DNA from: Tetrastigma voinierianum
Taxonomy: Eukaryota > Streptophyta > Magnoliopsida > Vitales > Vitaceae
Assembly (NCBI GenBank): GCA_016808115.1
Contig: JAEQBH010007413.1
Coordinates: 62,001 to 126,000, forward strand
Length of the DNA: 64,000 nt
Direction: 5' to 3'
The translations under genes and the position numbers were made by a program. Of this stretch, positions 35,091-46,741 are shown piece by piece; the first letter of the stretch is position 1; each line of letters opens with the position of its first letter. Below the pieces are notes generated by a model. That model worked only from the letters and a program-made list of their open reading frames with translations, was not told the DNA's origin and did no database searches.

Positions 35091-36040
35091 TTTGGGGATG
35101 AATTTTATACTTACTTAATTGAAAATGAACCGTCATCTTATTTTGAAGTGATTTCTTCCCCTGATGCAATACTTTGGAAAGAAGCCATTAAAATTGAGCT
35201 TGACTCTATTTTAAAGAATCAAACATGGGAGTTAGTCGATTTACCTTCAGGAGCAAAACCCATTGGTTACAGGTGGATTTTCAAAAGAAAATACTTTCCA
35301 GATGGTTCCATTGAGAAAATAAGCTAGGTTAGTAGCCAGTTTTTCACAAAAGCAAATATTGACTATTTTGATACATTTTGCTCTTGTTACTAGGATCTCT
35401 TCCGTCGCATTTTAATTGCTTTGGCTTCTGATTCATAAACTTTTATCCATCAAATGGATATTAAGCGACCTTTTTAAATGGGGACTTGGTGAAGAAATTT
35501 ACATGTTATTGTTACAGCACGAAGATCGTATTACACCTGGAAAAGAACATAAAGTTTGCAAATTAAACAAGTCTCTATATGGTTTAAAACAAGCTTCTAA
35601 ATATTGGAATGAGAAATTTGATAATGCTTTAATTGAAAAAACGGGTTTTTATGCATTGAAGTGAATAAATGTGTATATCCTGAAGTGTAAAGAGGAAAAG
35701 AATGTGTAATCATTGCATTGTGTAGATGATATGTGTGTGATCTTTGGCACTAGCCTAAGTATGGTACATAGCACGAGATTTCTAGCTTCAGTTTGACATG
35801 AAAGATATATGAGTGAAGCTAAGGTCATTGCAGGTGTGAAAATCGCAAGGATTGGTGATGAGTATAATGTTATCACAAGAACATTATGTTGAAAATACTT
35901 TCGAGAGGTTCGGACATTTCGATGCCAAACCTGTGAGTACCCGCATGATCACAAACACTCATTTAATAGAAAATAGAGGTGATCCTATGGTCCAGGCAGT
36001 ATGCCGCAGTTATTGGGAGTCTGATGCATTTAATGAACTT
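35091..36040 (+). pseudogene. Copia reverse transcriptase remnant
   Basis: The plus strand gives GAKPIGYRWIFKRKYFPDGS near 35250-35310, then KVCKLNKSLYGLKQASKYWN in the frame 35416-35664. The catalytic segment at 35719-35733 reads CVDDM, so both catalytic Asp codons survive while the preceding Tyr has become Cys. Stops occur near 35320, 35390 and 35665. The enzyme would copy element RNA into DNA. It cannot be translated as one chain here. Confidence 0.85.
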
Positions 36041-36370
36041 TTCTAGACCTAACATAGCATATGCAGTGTGTAGATTGAGTAGATATACACATAATCCCAA
36101 TAATAATCATTGGAGTGCATTAGCTAGACTAATGAAATACTTAAGGGGTACCGTGAACTATGATATCCTATATAGTGGATTTCTCGTACATGTTGGGAAG
36201 GATGCGAGTGATGCTAGCGGGATCTCTGATTCAAATGAGATAAAATCCCACGACGGTTATGTCTTTACTTTGGGAGGTGGTGTTGTGGCAAATCATCAGC
36301 GACTCTGTTGTTCTTAACTACCATGGAATCAGATTTTACTTAGCTCTTGAATCGCGGTAAGAAGGTGGAT
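36041..36370 (+). pseudogene. Copia RNase H remnant
   Basis: The frame 35979-36317 has FSRPNIAYAVCRLSRYTHNP, then LARLMKYLRGTVNYDILYSG and SDSNEIKSHDGYVFTLGGG. This is the connection and the start of the copia RNase H domain, which removes the RNA strand during reverse transcription. The expected SDAD/SDASW-type motif is altered to DASDASGIS, and the frame ends at 36317 near an ACTACCATGGAATCAGA (Met-Glu-Ser) remnant. Confidence 0.8.
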
Positions 36371-37191
36371 AAAGATCTTCTATCGAGGAATTCCTTTAGG
36401 AATGCGGCCCGACACCTTGATTATGCATGCATTGTAAGCGACAATATCGATCGCAAAGAATAAAGTGTTTAATGGGAAAAACAGACATATTCGATTAAGA
36501 CGCGAAAGTGAGTAAAAACGGTGTTGAAAGATGGAGATCATTTCCGTGATTATGTAAAGTCAGAAGTGGTGGCGATCCTCGGCTAGCCCTTTGGGAAAGA
36601 AAATTAATTTTTGAAACATCAGTGGAATGGGACTTTAGCTAATGAGATTAACGGTGATGGAAACTGACCTTTGATTGGAGATCCATGAAGAAGGTTCATA
36701 TGGGTAATAACAAGTCACTTGTTAATCTGCTAGCGCCAACAAAATGGTCCCTTCCTATGGTGTGATTATGGTGCTAGATATAATTTGAGAGGTTGATTAA
36801 TATTCTTAATGATTTCATATCCCATATGGGTGGTACATATAAATGCAGTATGTATTTTATGAAATCACCTATATAAGTGTGGAGTGGGGCCGCTCCTATG
36901 AAGTGGTATGGCAAGATTTCTAGAGCACTTATGAATTAATCAGTCCTCGATTATGGTTCTTAGATCACTGCGTCTCCAGTTATTGTTTACAGGTACAGTT
37001 ACTTGTTACTGCTTGTTAGTGCTCCACCACCTGACTGCTGCTCTTTGCTCCTTTCCTGTTTATTCTTTGTTCCCACAGCGTACAACTTCTCTTCTCTACT
37101 GATCATCTTTACTGTTGCTGCCCATCATCCTCGCTTCAACTGCCATCTACATCATTTTATTTGTTGCTGCTGGATTGATATTTAGTTAACA
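36371..37191 (+). repeat. Copia 3' UTR and truncated 3' LTR
   Basis: Up to about 36940 the sequence is decayed RNase H end and 3' UTR (ATCCCATATGGG near 36820). From about 36942 it matches the last 260 bases of the 5' LTR and ends GTTAACA at 37191. About 560 bases of the LTR start are missing, yet the outer end is intact. Confidence 0.7.
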
Positions 37192-38043
37192 CACTATGCA
37201 CGTGAGTTTCAACAATAGGTGGCGCTTCAACCTCCTAAAATTTACCAAAACCTACCTAGTTCGTTGGTACCTTTAAATGAGTTTAGGACCCCCATGAAAA
37301 GGAGGCGATGTGTCTTCCAGATAAAAGAAATTGAAAAAGAAAAAGAAAGAATAAAAATTGCAACACTTTGCCTTGACAGCACGGTCCGAGGGTATATGGC
37401 AGAAAGCCTTTAAGAAGCCCAGATGCTAAGCCAGCTTGTTGGGAGCTACCGACTTAATTCTCGCTGCAGATGGATGGGTGGAGTTTAGCGAGTTGTAGGT
37501 GCTGGAGTTTAAAGAAATCATTCAGTCGGTGAAACCTTAAGAGTTTGTGGTGAAAGACCGCAGGAAAACGATGCCACACAGGCCTTAATTGGTTGAGGTC
37601 ATCGGTGGATCCCCGTTACATGGACTTTGGTGGTCGATTCCTCGGCATTGCACCTACAACACAAAGAGTTATGGAATGAGAGTAGGTCACGATCTATTTA
37701 GGTTGGTTAGTGTCTAAAGTGTAGGCATTAGCTTGGTTGGGGGAGAGTGGATTAAACGGTTATTGTTGAAGCGAGTCGAACAAACACTTAGGTTTGGAAC
37801 GGAAGTCTGCAGTTGATTCACGAGAAGGGAAATCTTTGATACTCAATTTTTGTATGGCATTCATTCTCTCGAGATAGTTATTGGGCAAGGGTTTTGGTGA
37901 TTCTCATGGTTAGACATTACTCATTCTAACCTTTTGAAATACCATTTTTGGAAACATCATTTTGTTATTGTTTTTACATGCTCTTTTTCTTTCTTTCTCT
38001 CTTTCATTGCTAAGGGACTAGCGATATTATTAGGTTAGTGGAG
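37192..38043 (+). other. 3' UTR of element A, continued after the copia insertion
   Basis: It continues the UTR cut at 32388 and matches 19071-19746 of element 3. A GAAAAAGAAAAAG stretch (37331-37343) sits at the place of the (GAAAAA)n tract of element 3. No reading frame is conserved between copies. Confidence 0.7.
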
Positions 38044-39359
38044 TGATTAGTGCCCAAAAGTGCTATTTTGAGCCCTATTTATTGTAGGTTTTGAAGCGCA
38101 CATATGCTAATCAATCGAATTAACCCGATTGCATATTAAGGTCGATTATTCTCTTTGATCACATTTGTGGCTAATTTTGTAGTTTTGCAAGCTATTAATG
38201 CCCGAAGATTGTCGGTCGGTCCAAGCACAAAATTGGTCGAACTCAACATTGCGAGATCAGAATCGAGAAGAGAAGAAAGAGCGAAGTAAGAAAGAAGAGA
38301 AGTAGAGGAATTTCGCACCCACGGTCTGAAAATTTATAGTAGTCTTGAGGAATTGCCTTTTCTTTGTCTTGTTCATCTTTGCCTTTGACATTTTGAAGCT
38401 TTCTGTTCCTTTTTATTTCTTCCCATTTTTGCCCTTGATGTATAAGTGTGAACTGAGGGCATTTTGTATTTTTCTCTTCTTGGAACCTATATAAGCCTAA
38501 ATCTTGTAGCAAATGGAGGACGAATTTTGGCTGGGTGAAATACAAAGCACTGGGTAAGCTTTCCCACCGCTTTCCTTTTTCTTTCATTTTCTTTGCTTTT
38601 CTTTTATTTTCTCGGCTGCCAAACACCCCTCTGAGGATGATAACTCAGATGATGGTTGGCTAGACCATTTCTTTCCTAGAAGAGGAGGGCTGCTGGCTTT
38701 GGATTTAAGGTGAACTGTTGGTCCTCTGTTTTTAATGCATGCATTTGTTGTCATTTATGTTTTTACATCTCTCTACCATGGAGTTTAAATCCCTTGTATG
38801 TGCCTTGATTGACTAGTACTTGGCAATCTTTTGGAGTTCGATGGATGCTTATTACTATAGAATCCACTAATATTGATTGATTGTCTCTTATGAGTCACTT
38901 TGTGGGTAGATCGAAAGAAAAGATTTTTCTTGTTAGGACCGTGGAATGATAAGCGAATGGTGTTTTTCAAAGGAAAAATTTTAGGGTTTAGTTTTAAGCT
39001 AAATGAAAATTCGGTTTGGGGAAATGACTATAGGTCATCCTCACCTCATGAGAAATGAACCGAGGACCTCTCGGTTGCCTTAGGACCCCTCAAGCGGAGT
39101 AGCCTAATGCTTGAGTTATTTTTCTTAGTTTTCTTCATTTTATTTTTATTTCAAGAAAACACATACATCTTGTTTTTTATTAAACCCAAAAATCCAAACA
39201 AAATTCACCATTTTGGCCTTCACTGTAAATCATTTGTGCGAAGAAAACTCATCCCTGAGTTCGACCCTAGAGCCACTATACTGCAGTAGCTTTGGCAGTA
39301 GGAGGAATTTAGGTTTATAAATATTGTTGATTCCGGCACCCCTACTGTGGCACGAATCA
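38044..39359 (+). repeat. 3' LTR of element A
   Basis: This 1316-bp LTR starts TGATTAGTGCCC and ends GGCACGAATCA, followed by GTGGT, the target duplication. The hairpin start spans 38044-38113. The motif AATTTCGCACCCACGG occurs at 38308-38330. TATATAAG (38488-38495) is a possible TATA box in the same relative place as in element 3. Confidence 0.9.
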
Positions 39360-40855
39360 GTGGTCCCTCTCATTTGAAGGGGATTTCCTAAAGTTTTGAA
39401 GGAAGTGATGCCTGGTTTTGGAGGCAGAAAAGAAAGACAAAGGGAGAAGCGTTCCATATATCCTACGTATGCAGACATTGTAGTACTTCTCCATTTCTTT
39501 TCAGGCAGCAGCTTATCATTGCCTCTAATGTTTGCAGCCTCATTTTAGAGCACTTGTCATTGTTTGGGCCAGTTCTCACTCATATGGACTCTGAATCATA
39601 CACCGTTTCTTTTTTTGATTCCTTATTTTGTGAGGAATGTTCTAACAAAATTTGATATTTGTTATCAACTGGCTCATCCGGTTGGGGAACTGGATCAGCC
39701 ATTAGGTTTTTTTTTAGGGATAACAGTTAGGGCACTTTGCCTTGTTTAGGTCATTTCTCACCCATCTGGACTTGGAATCGTACACCGTTGCTTTTTTTTT
39801 TTTTTTTTTGGGTTCCTTATTCTATGAGTAATGTTATGAAAAAGTATGAGATTTGTTCTCAACCAACTTAACCAGTTGGGAACTGGATCATTCAGTTCGT
39901 CGGGTTTTTCAAGGGTAGTCTGATTTAAGTTTAATTGGAGCCCATGACCTTTGTGATTCAAGCCCATTCACTCCTTATTAGTGTAGGGCTTTGTTTAGGG
40001 TCAAAAATGGGGTTTAGTTCCGGTTAATGTGGGTCCATTTTGGATTCATAAGAATTAGGGTCTATGTAGGTGAAAGGTGGTTAGTTAAGAACTAGTAGTT
40101 AGTAGTGTTTTGTCGAGGCTGATTCTTTGTGATGAATTGGCATGTTTTTATAGCAACAATGAGTGGTTGAGATGTAATGTATGGTTTTTTTTCTCATAGC
40201 TTTATGCTTTGATATTCAGCAATTTTGAGGTATTGTATGCACAGAAATATGTGACTAACCTTCACTTGCGAGCATGGCTAGGGACCTAGGTATGTGTGCT
40301 TTGATGTTGGATAATGAATTCAGGTGAATACTTGGTGCTTGTTTTCCATACATGCTTGTTGTGCTTATTGATTGACTTCTTATGCATCGCATGGCTAGGG
40401 ACCACATGTATGTGCCTTTGGTTTTAATCTGTTGAGATTAAATGTATGCTAGATGCTACCCAAGTTTATGTGATTCATGACGTATGTCTAGACTAAGTGG
40501 TTAACAGATCTTTGACCCATATGCTCCCATGTGCCCAATTCATTAGTAGAGACCAAGTTCCGAGCTTAGAAGGGTGCTACCTCACATGAGGTACCTTCCC
40601 AATAGGTAACCTGATCCTCGGACCCAGACTCATGTTTCGCAGACTGTTTCTTCTCAACTGGAGTCATTAAGAGTTTTTGTTCTTGCTTAATTTTCCCCTT
40701 AATGAAATAAAAATAAAAAGTAAGTGGCGACTCCAAAACAAAACCGTTCCTCTTAGAGGACAAATTTTCAAAAACTCAAAAACACTAACTTTTCAATTTT
40801 TTTTTCCTTTAAAAGCGAGTCATGCCGACCCGTGGATCAGGTAGGGTCCATAAAT

Positions 40856-40873
40856 TGGAAACTCTGTTTGGGA
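40856..40873 (+). other. Decayed primer-binding site of element 5
   Basis: TGGAAACTCTGTTTGGGA follows the LTR end by 5 bases. It resembles the TGGCGACTCC...GGGGA primer site I associate with Tat/Ogre-like elements, with several changes. The next 450 bases (40874-41340) are leader without a recognisable gene. Confidence 0.5.
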
Positions 40874-41339
40874 TTGAACCCAGAATCTCTGGTTTTATAA
40901 AAGGATCAAGCTTAAACTTGAGTTTAGCGGTATATTGGGACACGTAGTTCATTGATCAGGTGAATTTATTGGGTTAGATAGATGTGATTGATATCACTTA
41001 CCTGGTTGGTATTTTGCTTGCACTTGTGATGTGTGTTTACTTGGTTGGTTATAGCATGTTTGTTCATTGACCTTGGTACATAGCTATGTGTAGATTGGCA
41101 TAGATGATTAGTCTGTGTAGATTCTGTGGTAGGTTATCTCTTTGTGCATGATTGATTGTGGCATGGTTGCTCTTTCTTTTACATGATTGCCTATTGCTTG
41201 TCTTTGTGGGACACGTGTGTATCCCCTTATATCTTAATCACTAGTCTTGGTCGACTACTCATCATTGATTTCTTGGGTTTGGGAATTATTCCTAATCGTT
41301 TGCCTTCGACCAAGCTAGGGATTTGGAGTAGGGTTTAGA

Positions 41340-43790
41340 AAAAGGGCTATATCGATGTATGGGAGCACCATGGAGATGGCGATTATCCAAGCAATGAAGA
41401 CCTATATATCCCTGAGCTAGATTTTATGGATACCTGTGTGGCTAGTGTGTCACTTTGATTGTTGGTTAGGATCCTAGGCTACATATCCTCTTGTTGGTAT
41501 GGTCATCTAGATTTTAGGACTTGCTTTTGCCCACTGTTTCCTTTAAAGCCACCTTACCCCTAAGGTATCACCATGTCAGAATCTTGCTCTTACCCCTAGA
41601 GCCATGTATTAGATTAGCTATTAACATCACATGATAGTTCATTCCCTCGGAGGATTTAGGTCGTGGGATCACATTACGAGATTGATTTAAGGACTGGTAG
41701 TCATAAGGATTGATGCCCCCCCCCCCCCTTTCCTTTTGTAGGATTGTTGATTGAGATTGACCTAAGTCCCCGACCTTGGATTCGCATCGAAGGTAGATTT
41801 GTAAGAGGATCAAATCCACATAGTCAGCTCAAAGAGATATGGACCCCCAATACGCTCTTGTTTACAGGTTGGTTTGAGTTGCAAGCAGTATAGCATCACT
41901 CGAGGGTGTTATCTTGGGATTGGGTCCGCGAGTTGATGATGATGGGCTGCATCATTCTGGAGTCACGAGGAATACTCCACTTGACTCTACCACACCGCCG
42001 CACACCTCTGCCATTTTTAGTTCTGTACAGTAGGACCACACCGAGTTCCTACCTTCATCACACCCTTGGTTGCTTGACCTACAGTGGCGGCTCGTGGTTG
42101 AGTTTTCATGCGGATATTGAGAGATGCATGGGAATTGGATGCCCCTATATCCACTTGCAATTGTACAACGCTGTTATGCACGGGCACAGATTAGATGAGA
42201 CATAAATGATCATGTTGTTTCCGCTGTCCTTGAGTGGTGCATTTCGAGGCGTTGATTGCGCATTTCCTCCAGACCTGCGGCGTGGGATATGGTGATTTGG
42301 CATAGGAGTTCCTCGAACAGTACTCCTTTAACACTATAGTAGATGTATCATGAAGAGATTTAAAGGCCCTCAGGCAAAGGTCAGATGAGTCGATCCTCAT
42401 TTTATCTCCCAGTTGTAAGGGAGGAGAAGATGGCAATATCATTGTGGACCCCTTAGAAGTATGAGATTAGATCAATATGATTATGTGCAGTCTTTAGCCC
42501 AGTTTTGCTAGGCATCTCATAGGGTTTCCTTAGTCAGACTTTGGTTCATTAGTACAGGTCCTCTATGACATTAAGGAAGGTATAGCCAGAGGATTATAGG
42601 AAGACTCTTCCCTTTCAAACTCAAAGGGGAAGAAGCCAAGGTTGGGCCCTAGGCCATCAAATGTTGGTACCATTGGCATGATTGGGCATAGGTCCCCGTG
42701 TTGCCCTCCATTTTAGAGATGGTTCTCAAATACTTCTTATCAGAGGACACAACATGATCAGTACAAATCGATCACCCCCACTAAACCAATAGTGCCTGCC
42801 ATCTGAACCTCTCTGACCAGTAGTATATCTTACATAGGCACCTAGAGGCCATGCGGTTCCGTCATGGTATAAAGCACTGCCACCTCCACTAAAGGCCTTC
42901 TTCTAGACGGTTCCACCGCGACTTGAGATGCCATTGAGTCGGGCACTGGAGATTAGTTGAGGAGGGACTAGTACGGTACCACCTAGACCACCACTATAGC
43001 CGACCTGCAGAAGATTGAGCGGATCTTCAAACCTACCACGAAGAGGCGCCGCGTCTACAAAGGTTGTGCATCCCTGAGACATGCAATTCAAGATTTGATT
43101 GATCAGGGTTTAGTTGATTTGGGACGCCCGGTTGTGACCATTGACCCACTACCTACTCTTTATACTAGAGTTGTACCCCCTCCCCCATGAGGAATCCATT
43201 TGATTGAGAACATAGAAGGTGAGATATTTATGATGCGATGGGATGGAGAGGCTCTTGAGACGACCAGTCTCTATGAAGACTCAGATTTTGTTGGATATAC
43301 ATCTTACCAGCGAATCCCCGGGCCATTCAGGTTGACCCCGGATGAGATTCCTCTGCAACCTGCAGTCCCATAAGTATATTTACAGCAAGCACCACATATG
43401 ATCTGGTTCCACACGAGATTATATGGGCCCTCGAGAGATGTTCGAATAGTCACCTGGTGGGAGGGTAACTCATCTCACCGTTGATAGATCATAATGGTAC
43501 AACTACCAAGAGGGGATTGAAGAGAGGCGTAGTGAGATTTTTGCACCAACTGTGTAGTACTCATGCTCGCATATCCATTTGGAGCCTCTTTGTCTCATCT
43601 AGAACACACAAGGATGCATTGGTTAGGGCCCTCGTCCAAATTAAGGTTGATACTGGTACCACCCAAAAGGGCTTATTCACATTCTGACAGCTGATAGAGC
43701 TACATGCATTATTTTTTCTGATGATGAATTGCCACCAGAGGGATCATATCATGTTCGTCCCTTATACATCGATGTTACTTGTTCAGGTCA
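41340..43790 (+). pseudogene. Gag remnant of element 5
   Basis: The region reads as gag only in short pieces. Near 42215-42400 the bases of a gag core can be followed in changing frames. Near 43075-43190 one frame gives LRHAIQDLIDQGLVDLGRP, the segment just after the zinc knuckle in related gypsy elements. The frame 43481-43687 gives CSTHARISIWSLFVSSRTHK and KDALVRALVQIKVDTGTT, leading to the protease. A run of 13 C lies at 41716-41728. Gag would form the particle. No piece longer than about 100 residues is open. Confidence 0.65.
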
Positions 43791-44688
43791 TTGAGTGTCG
43801 TTTTTCTTGCTGGACAATAACTCTGCCTTGAACATCTATCCTTTGGTGACAGCTATTGCACTAGGATTTTCTTCAGTTGCTTTTGGGCCTTCTACGGTAT
43901 TGGAAACTACGATGAACTTAGAGGGGCTAGTTATGAGGTACACACTCAGCTACACGTGTTATGATTGGGCCAGTCATACATTCCATACTATTTCATGTCT
44001 CAAGATCCAATCGACCTTTAACCCGCTTCTCAACCTCCCTTGGATCCCCTTAGATCCATGAGGTCGGCGCTATACCATCTTCCCTTTATCAAAAGTTAAA
44101 GTTCATACATGAAGGACACGTCATCACAACATAGTCTGACAGAGATGTCATTACTTATTCTACGCCAGTGTTGTAGATTAGCCATAGTGAGGATGAATTA
44201 CATTTGATGGGGTTTACATTCGATGAGGTTCAGGTTGTCAGGTTAGAGAATGACAGCAAATATATAGTGCCTATGTCATTTGACCAATATAGTAGCACCT
44301 TAGTGCTTAGCATAATGAGAGACATGTCTTACCTACCTGTCATGGGATTGGGTCGTTGCTAGAAAGGGCCACACAAGTTAGCTTTCACGGTTGATCATGA
44401 TACACCTTACGGATTGGGTTACACTCCTATAGAGGACGATGCACGACACATGGTGCAACTACGCAAGGATAGGGTGAGGGCTCGCCTGTTTGGGGTTCCA
44501 TTCAATTATCTCCTCCACTCGTATACCTTTTAGTTGGCTTACTACTTTATCAAAGGGTCAGAGCATACACCCCGCATGGAAGGGACTGTTCACATTTTAG
44601 AGGCAGTTGGGATTCAGGACATCCAATAGACCTTGGGATAGATGCATTTGGGTGCTAAGTTGACTGAGGCATCCAATGCCATGATGGT

Positions 44689-46155
44689 TGATTACTACCC
44701 AAAAAGTACTATTTTATACCTTTAACACTCTATGTTTTGAGCACTTTTTGTGTAGTAATTGGCCTAATTTGCCCAATTGGCACATTAAGTACCTAGCAAG
44801 GATTCTAATCAGTGTTTGTGGCAAGTTTTATTGTTTTTGGAGGATATATATCTCAAAGGTTGGAATTGAGCTCAAAGCATGAAGAGCATAGTTGCAGTTC
44901 AGAGCCTCAAAAGCTAGAAGAAGATAGAAGCAGAAGTAGAAGATGCAATAGCAACCTTGCCAATTTTTCAAGGGTTGTGAATTTTAGCAATATATTAGCG
45001 AGGGTTCTTGAAATTTATGATTCTGCAAGAATTTCTACCAATCTTTACGACTTTTTGATTGTTTGATTTTTCCCCTGATTTATCATCATGTAGTAATAGT
45101 GTTATGAGTTAGTATATTTTGGCCAATTTTTAATAGGTTGGTGGTATGAAACACCCCAAACAGAGCTTTGTAGACATTCACTTCACATTCGGTAAAACTG
45201 CGAGAGGCTTAGTTTTCTCTTATTTTCTCATTCTTTTTCTTGTGACCAAAGCGATCTCTTGAGAGGAAGAAGGAGGAGCGGCTAAACCCTTCATTTCCTT
45301 GGAGTAAAGGAAACTAGGTGAAGGTACCAGATGAAACAGTGGGGGTATTCTATGTTTTAACAAAGGTCTTTTCCACCATTAATGGTTTCTTTTCAAATAT
45401 TGGTGTTAATCCCTTCGGGTTACCTTGAAAGATCCGTATTTTATAAGCTTTTAGGGTTCAATGGATGCTTATTGCTAGATCCATTGATATTCGTTAGTTA
45501 TCATTTATGGGTTATTGGAAGGTGATTCAAGGTGATTTTTTTATTTCCTTCAAACCCTAGGTTTGATCCCTTTGAGTCACCTTGAATAGTTGGTATTTGG
45601 TAAGCTCTCAAGGCTCATTGGATACTTATCGCTAGATCTAGTGATGTTCGTCAGTTATCATTTATGGACCATTGGAAGGTGAGTCAAGGAGATTCTATTC
45701 ACTGTTCGAGACCATTATTGGGAGAAAAAACCATTTGTTAAGGATATTTATTTAGGGTCAGTTATTATAGATAAACCAAGAATCGATTTGGGAGATAACT
45801 ATATGTTATCCTTCCCAATGCGAGGAAAAGACCCGGGAAAACCCCTCCTTTGCCTAAGGAACCTGAAACCTAGTGATTTGGAACTCCAAGGAATTTCTCA
45901 TTTTTACATTTTATCTTGATTTTACTTTCTACTTTATTTTTATTTTTATTTTCTCTCTAAAATCCACTCTTTTTACCACAACCCAAATATCCCAAATGAA
46001 CTCACCAATATAAGCTTTACTTTCAATCATTTCCATGAAGAAAACCCATCTAAGTGGACGATCCTAGAACCACTATACTATTATAGCTATGGTACGCTGG
46101 TATGAGGTATTAGGTTATAAATTTTGTTGATTAATACCCTACGGGCGATGAATCA
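44689..46155 (+). repeat. Athila-type solo LTR in the protease region of element 5
   Basis: The LTR starts TGATTACTACCC and ends GCGATGAATCA, 1467 bp. ATGGT stands directly before (44684-44688) and directly after (46156-46160). The protein reading on both sides joins at this point (ASNAM then VAPQSPDRA). No internal region remains, so LTR-LTR recombination removed it. The start forms the usual hairpin (44689-44760). It is the least gapped of the family-1 LTRs in this window. Confidence 0.93.
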
Positions 46156-46287
46156 ATGGTTGCACCCCAATCACCGGACCGGGCCAGCGTGTTTTCTATG
46201 TGCTTCTCAGAGGATTTCACTAACTATGATTAGCTCATGGATCCTAGAGAGGGTATCGATGATGTGACTCCTCATAATGCTTACGTT

Positions 46288-46517
46288 GATGAGATGGACA
46301 TGATAGGCACATGTCGTATCCTTGATGTAGCTCCACACAAGCCTCATTCTACTTTTGACTTGTTCAGAGTTTCTGTATTTGAGACTGATGAAGCAACTCT
46401 TTGATAAGATGGACATGATAGGCACAGGTCGTATCCTTGATGTAGCTCCACATAGGCCCCGTTCTGCTTTTGAGATGTTCGGAGTTTTTATGCTTGAGAT
46501 GGATGATGTTGACTTTG
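46288..46517 (+). repeat. 115-bp tandem duplication in the protease-RT linker
   Basis: GATGGACATGATAGGCAC starts at 46293 and again at 46408, and the homology continues through GTCGTATCCTTGATGTAGC in both. The period of 115 is not a multiple of 3, so the duplication alone shifts the frame. The two units differ by several base changes, so it is not a recent copy or a simple assembly echo. Confidence 0.85.
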
Positions 46518-46741
46518 TAACTGATATTACTTATGATGTTATTTTTGTTGAGGGAGAGTTTGATTTTGTAGACCTACCTCTTTCCTTTGACACTATATCT
46601 GGGTTTGTCACTCGCTATGATGGCATGTATAATGATATGAGCATTTTCGAGTACTCACTTGTGTCATTACATTTTCATGATTGCATCAGGCACACCCTAA
46701 TACGGGAACATGATATGGAGGATGTGAAAGCGAATGACTTA

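Larger units (their letters stand above)
32389..37191 (+). mobile_element. Ty1/copia element inside element A
   Basis: A 5' LTR (32389-33209), a gag end, protease, integrase, reverse transcriptase and RNase H follow in copia order. A 3' LTR remnant (about 36942-37191) closes the element. It starts TGTTGTAAAC and ends GTTAACA. CACTATG is found on both sides (32382-32388 and 37192-37198), and the 3' UTR of element A continues across it. All genes are broken. Confidence 0.85.
29337..39359 (+). mobile_element. Athila-type non-autonomous element A
   Basis: The 5' LTR (29337-30557) and 3' LTR (38044-39359) flank about 2.7 kb of own sequence plus an inserted copia element. The target duplication GTGGT is perfect. 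The primer site is well kept. Internally only a short gag remnant, a palindrome-flanked (AT)n tract, a conserved non-coding segment and a 3' UTR are seen. There is no protease, reverse transcriptase, integrase or ORF3. Element B has the same layout. Confidence 0.85.
28719..40850 (+). repeat. 5' LTR of element 5, split by element A
   Basis: The two arms are 28719-29336 and 39365-40850, together about 2.1 kb. It starts TGTAGGAGG and ends GGTCCA. The right arm contains AAGTGGCGACTCCAAA (40718-40733) and AAAGCGAGTCATGCCGACCC, wording typical of the R-U5 part of Tat/Ogre-like LTRs. A duplication of GTGGT at 29332-29336 and 39360-39364 marks where element A entered. No gene is seen in either arm. 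Confidence 0.65.
43791..46741 (+). pseudogene. Protease and linker remnant of element 5, split by a solo LTR
   Basis: FLLDNNSALNIYPLVTAIAL (43800-43860) is the aspartic protease of this gypsy group, where Asp-Asn-Gly is expected at the catalytic site; the Gly is replaced by Asn. The linker continues with FTFDEVQVVRLEND and DHDTPYGLGYTP in frame pieces up to 44688. It is cut by the solo LTR and resumes at 46161 with PQSPDRASVFSMCFSEDF. The frame 46355-46816 gives DLPLSFDTISGFVTRYDGMY and SIFEYSLVS, the segment just before reverse transcriptase. Element 6 ends it at about 46741. A 115-bp tandem duplication lies inside (46288-46517). Confidence 0.75.
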
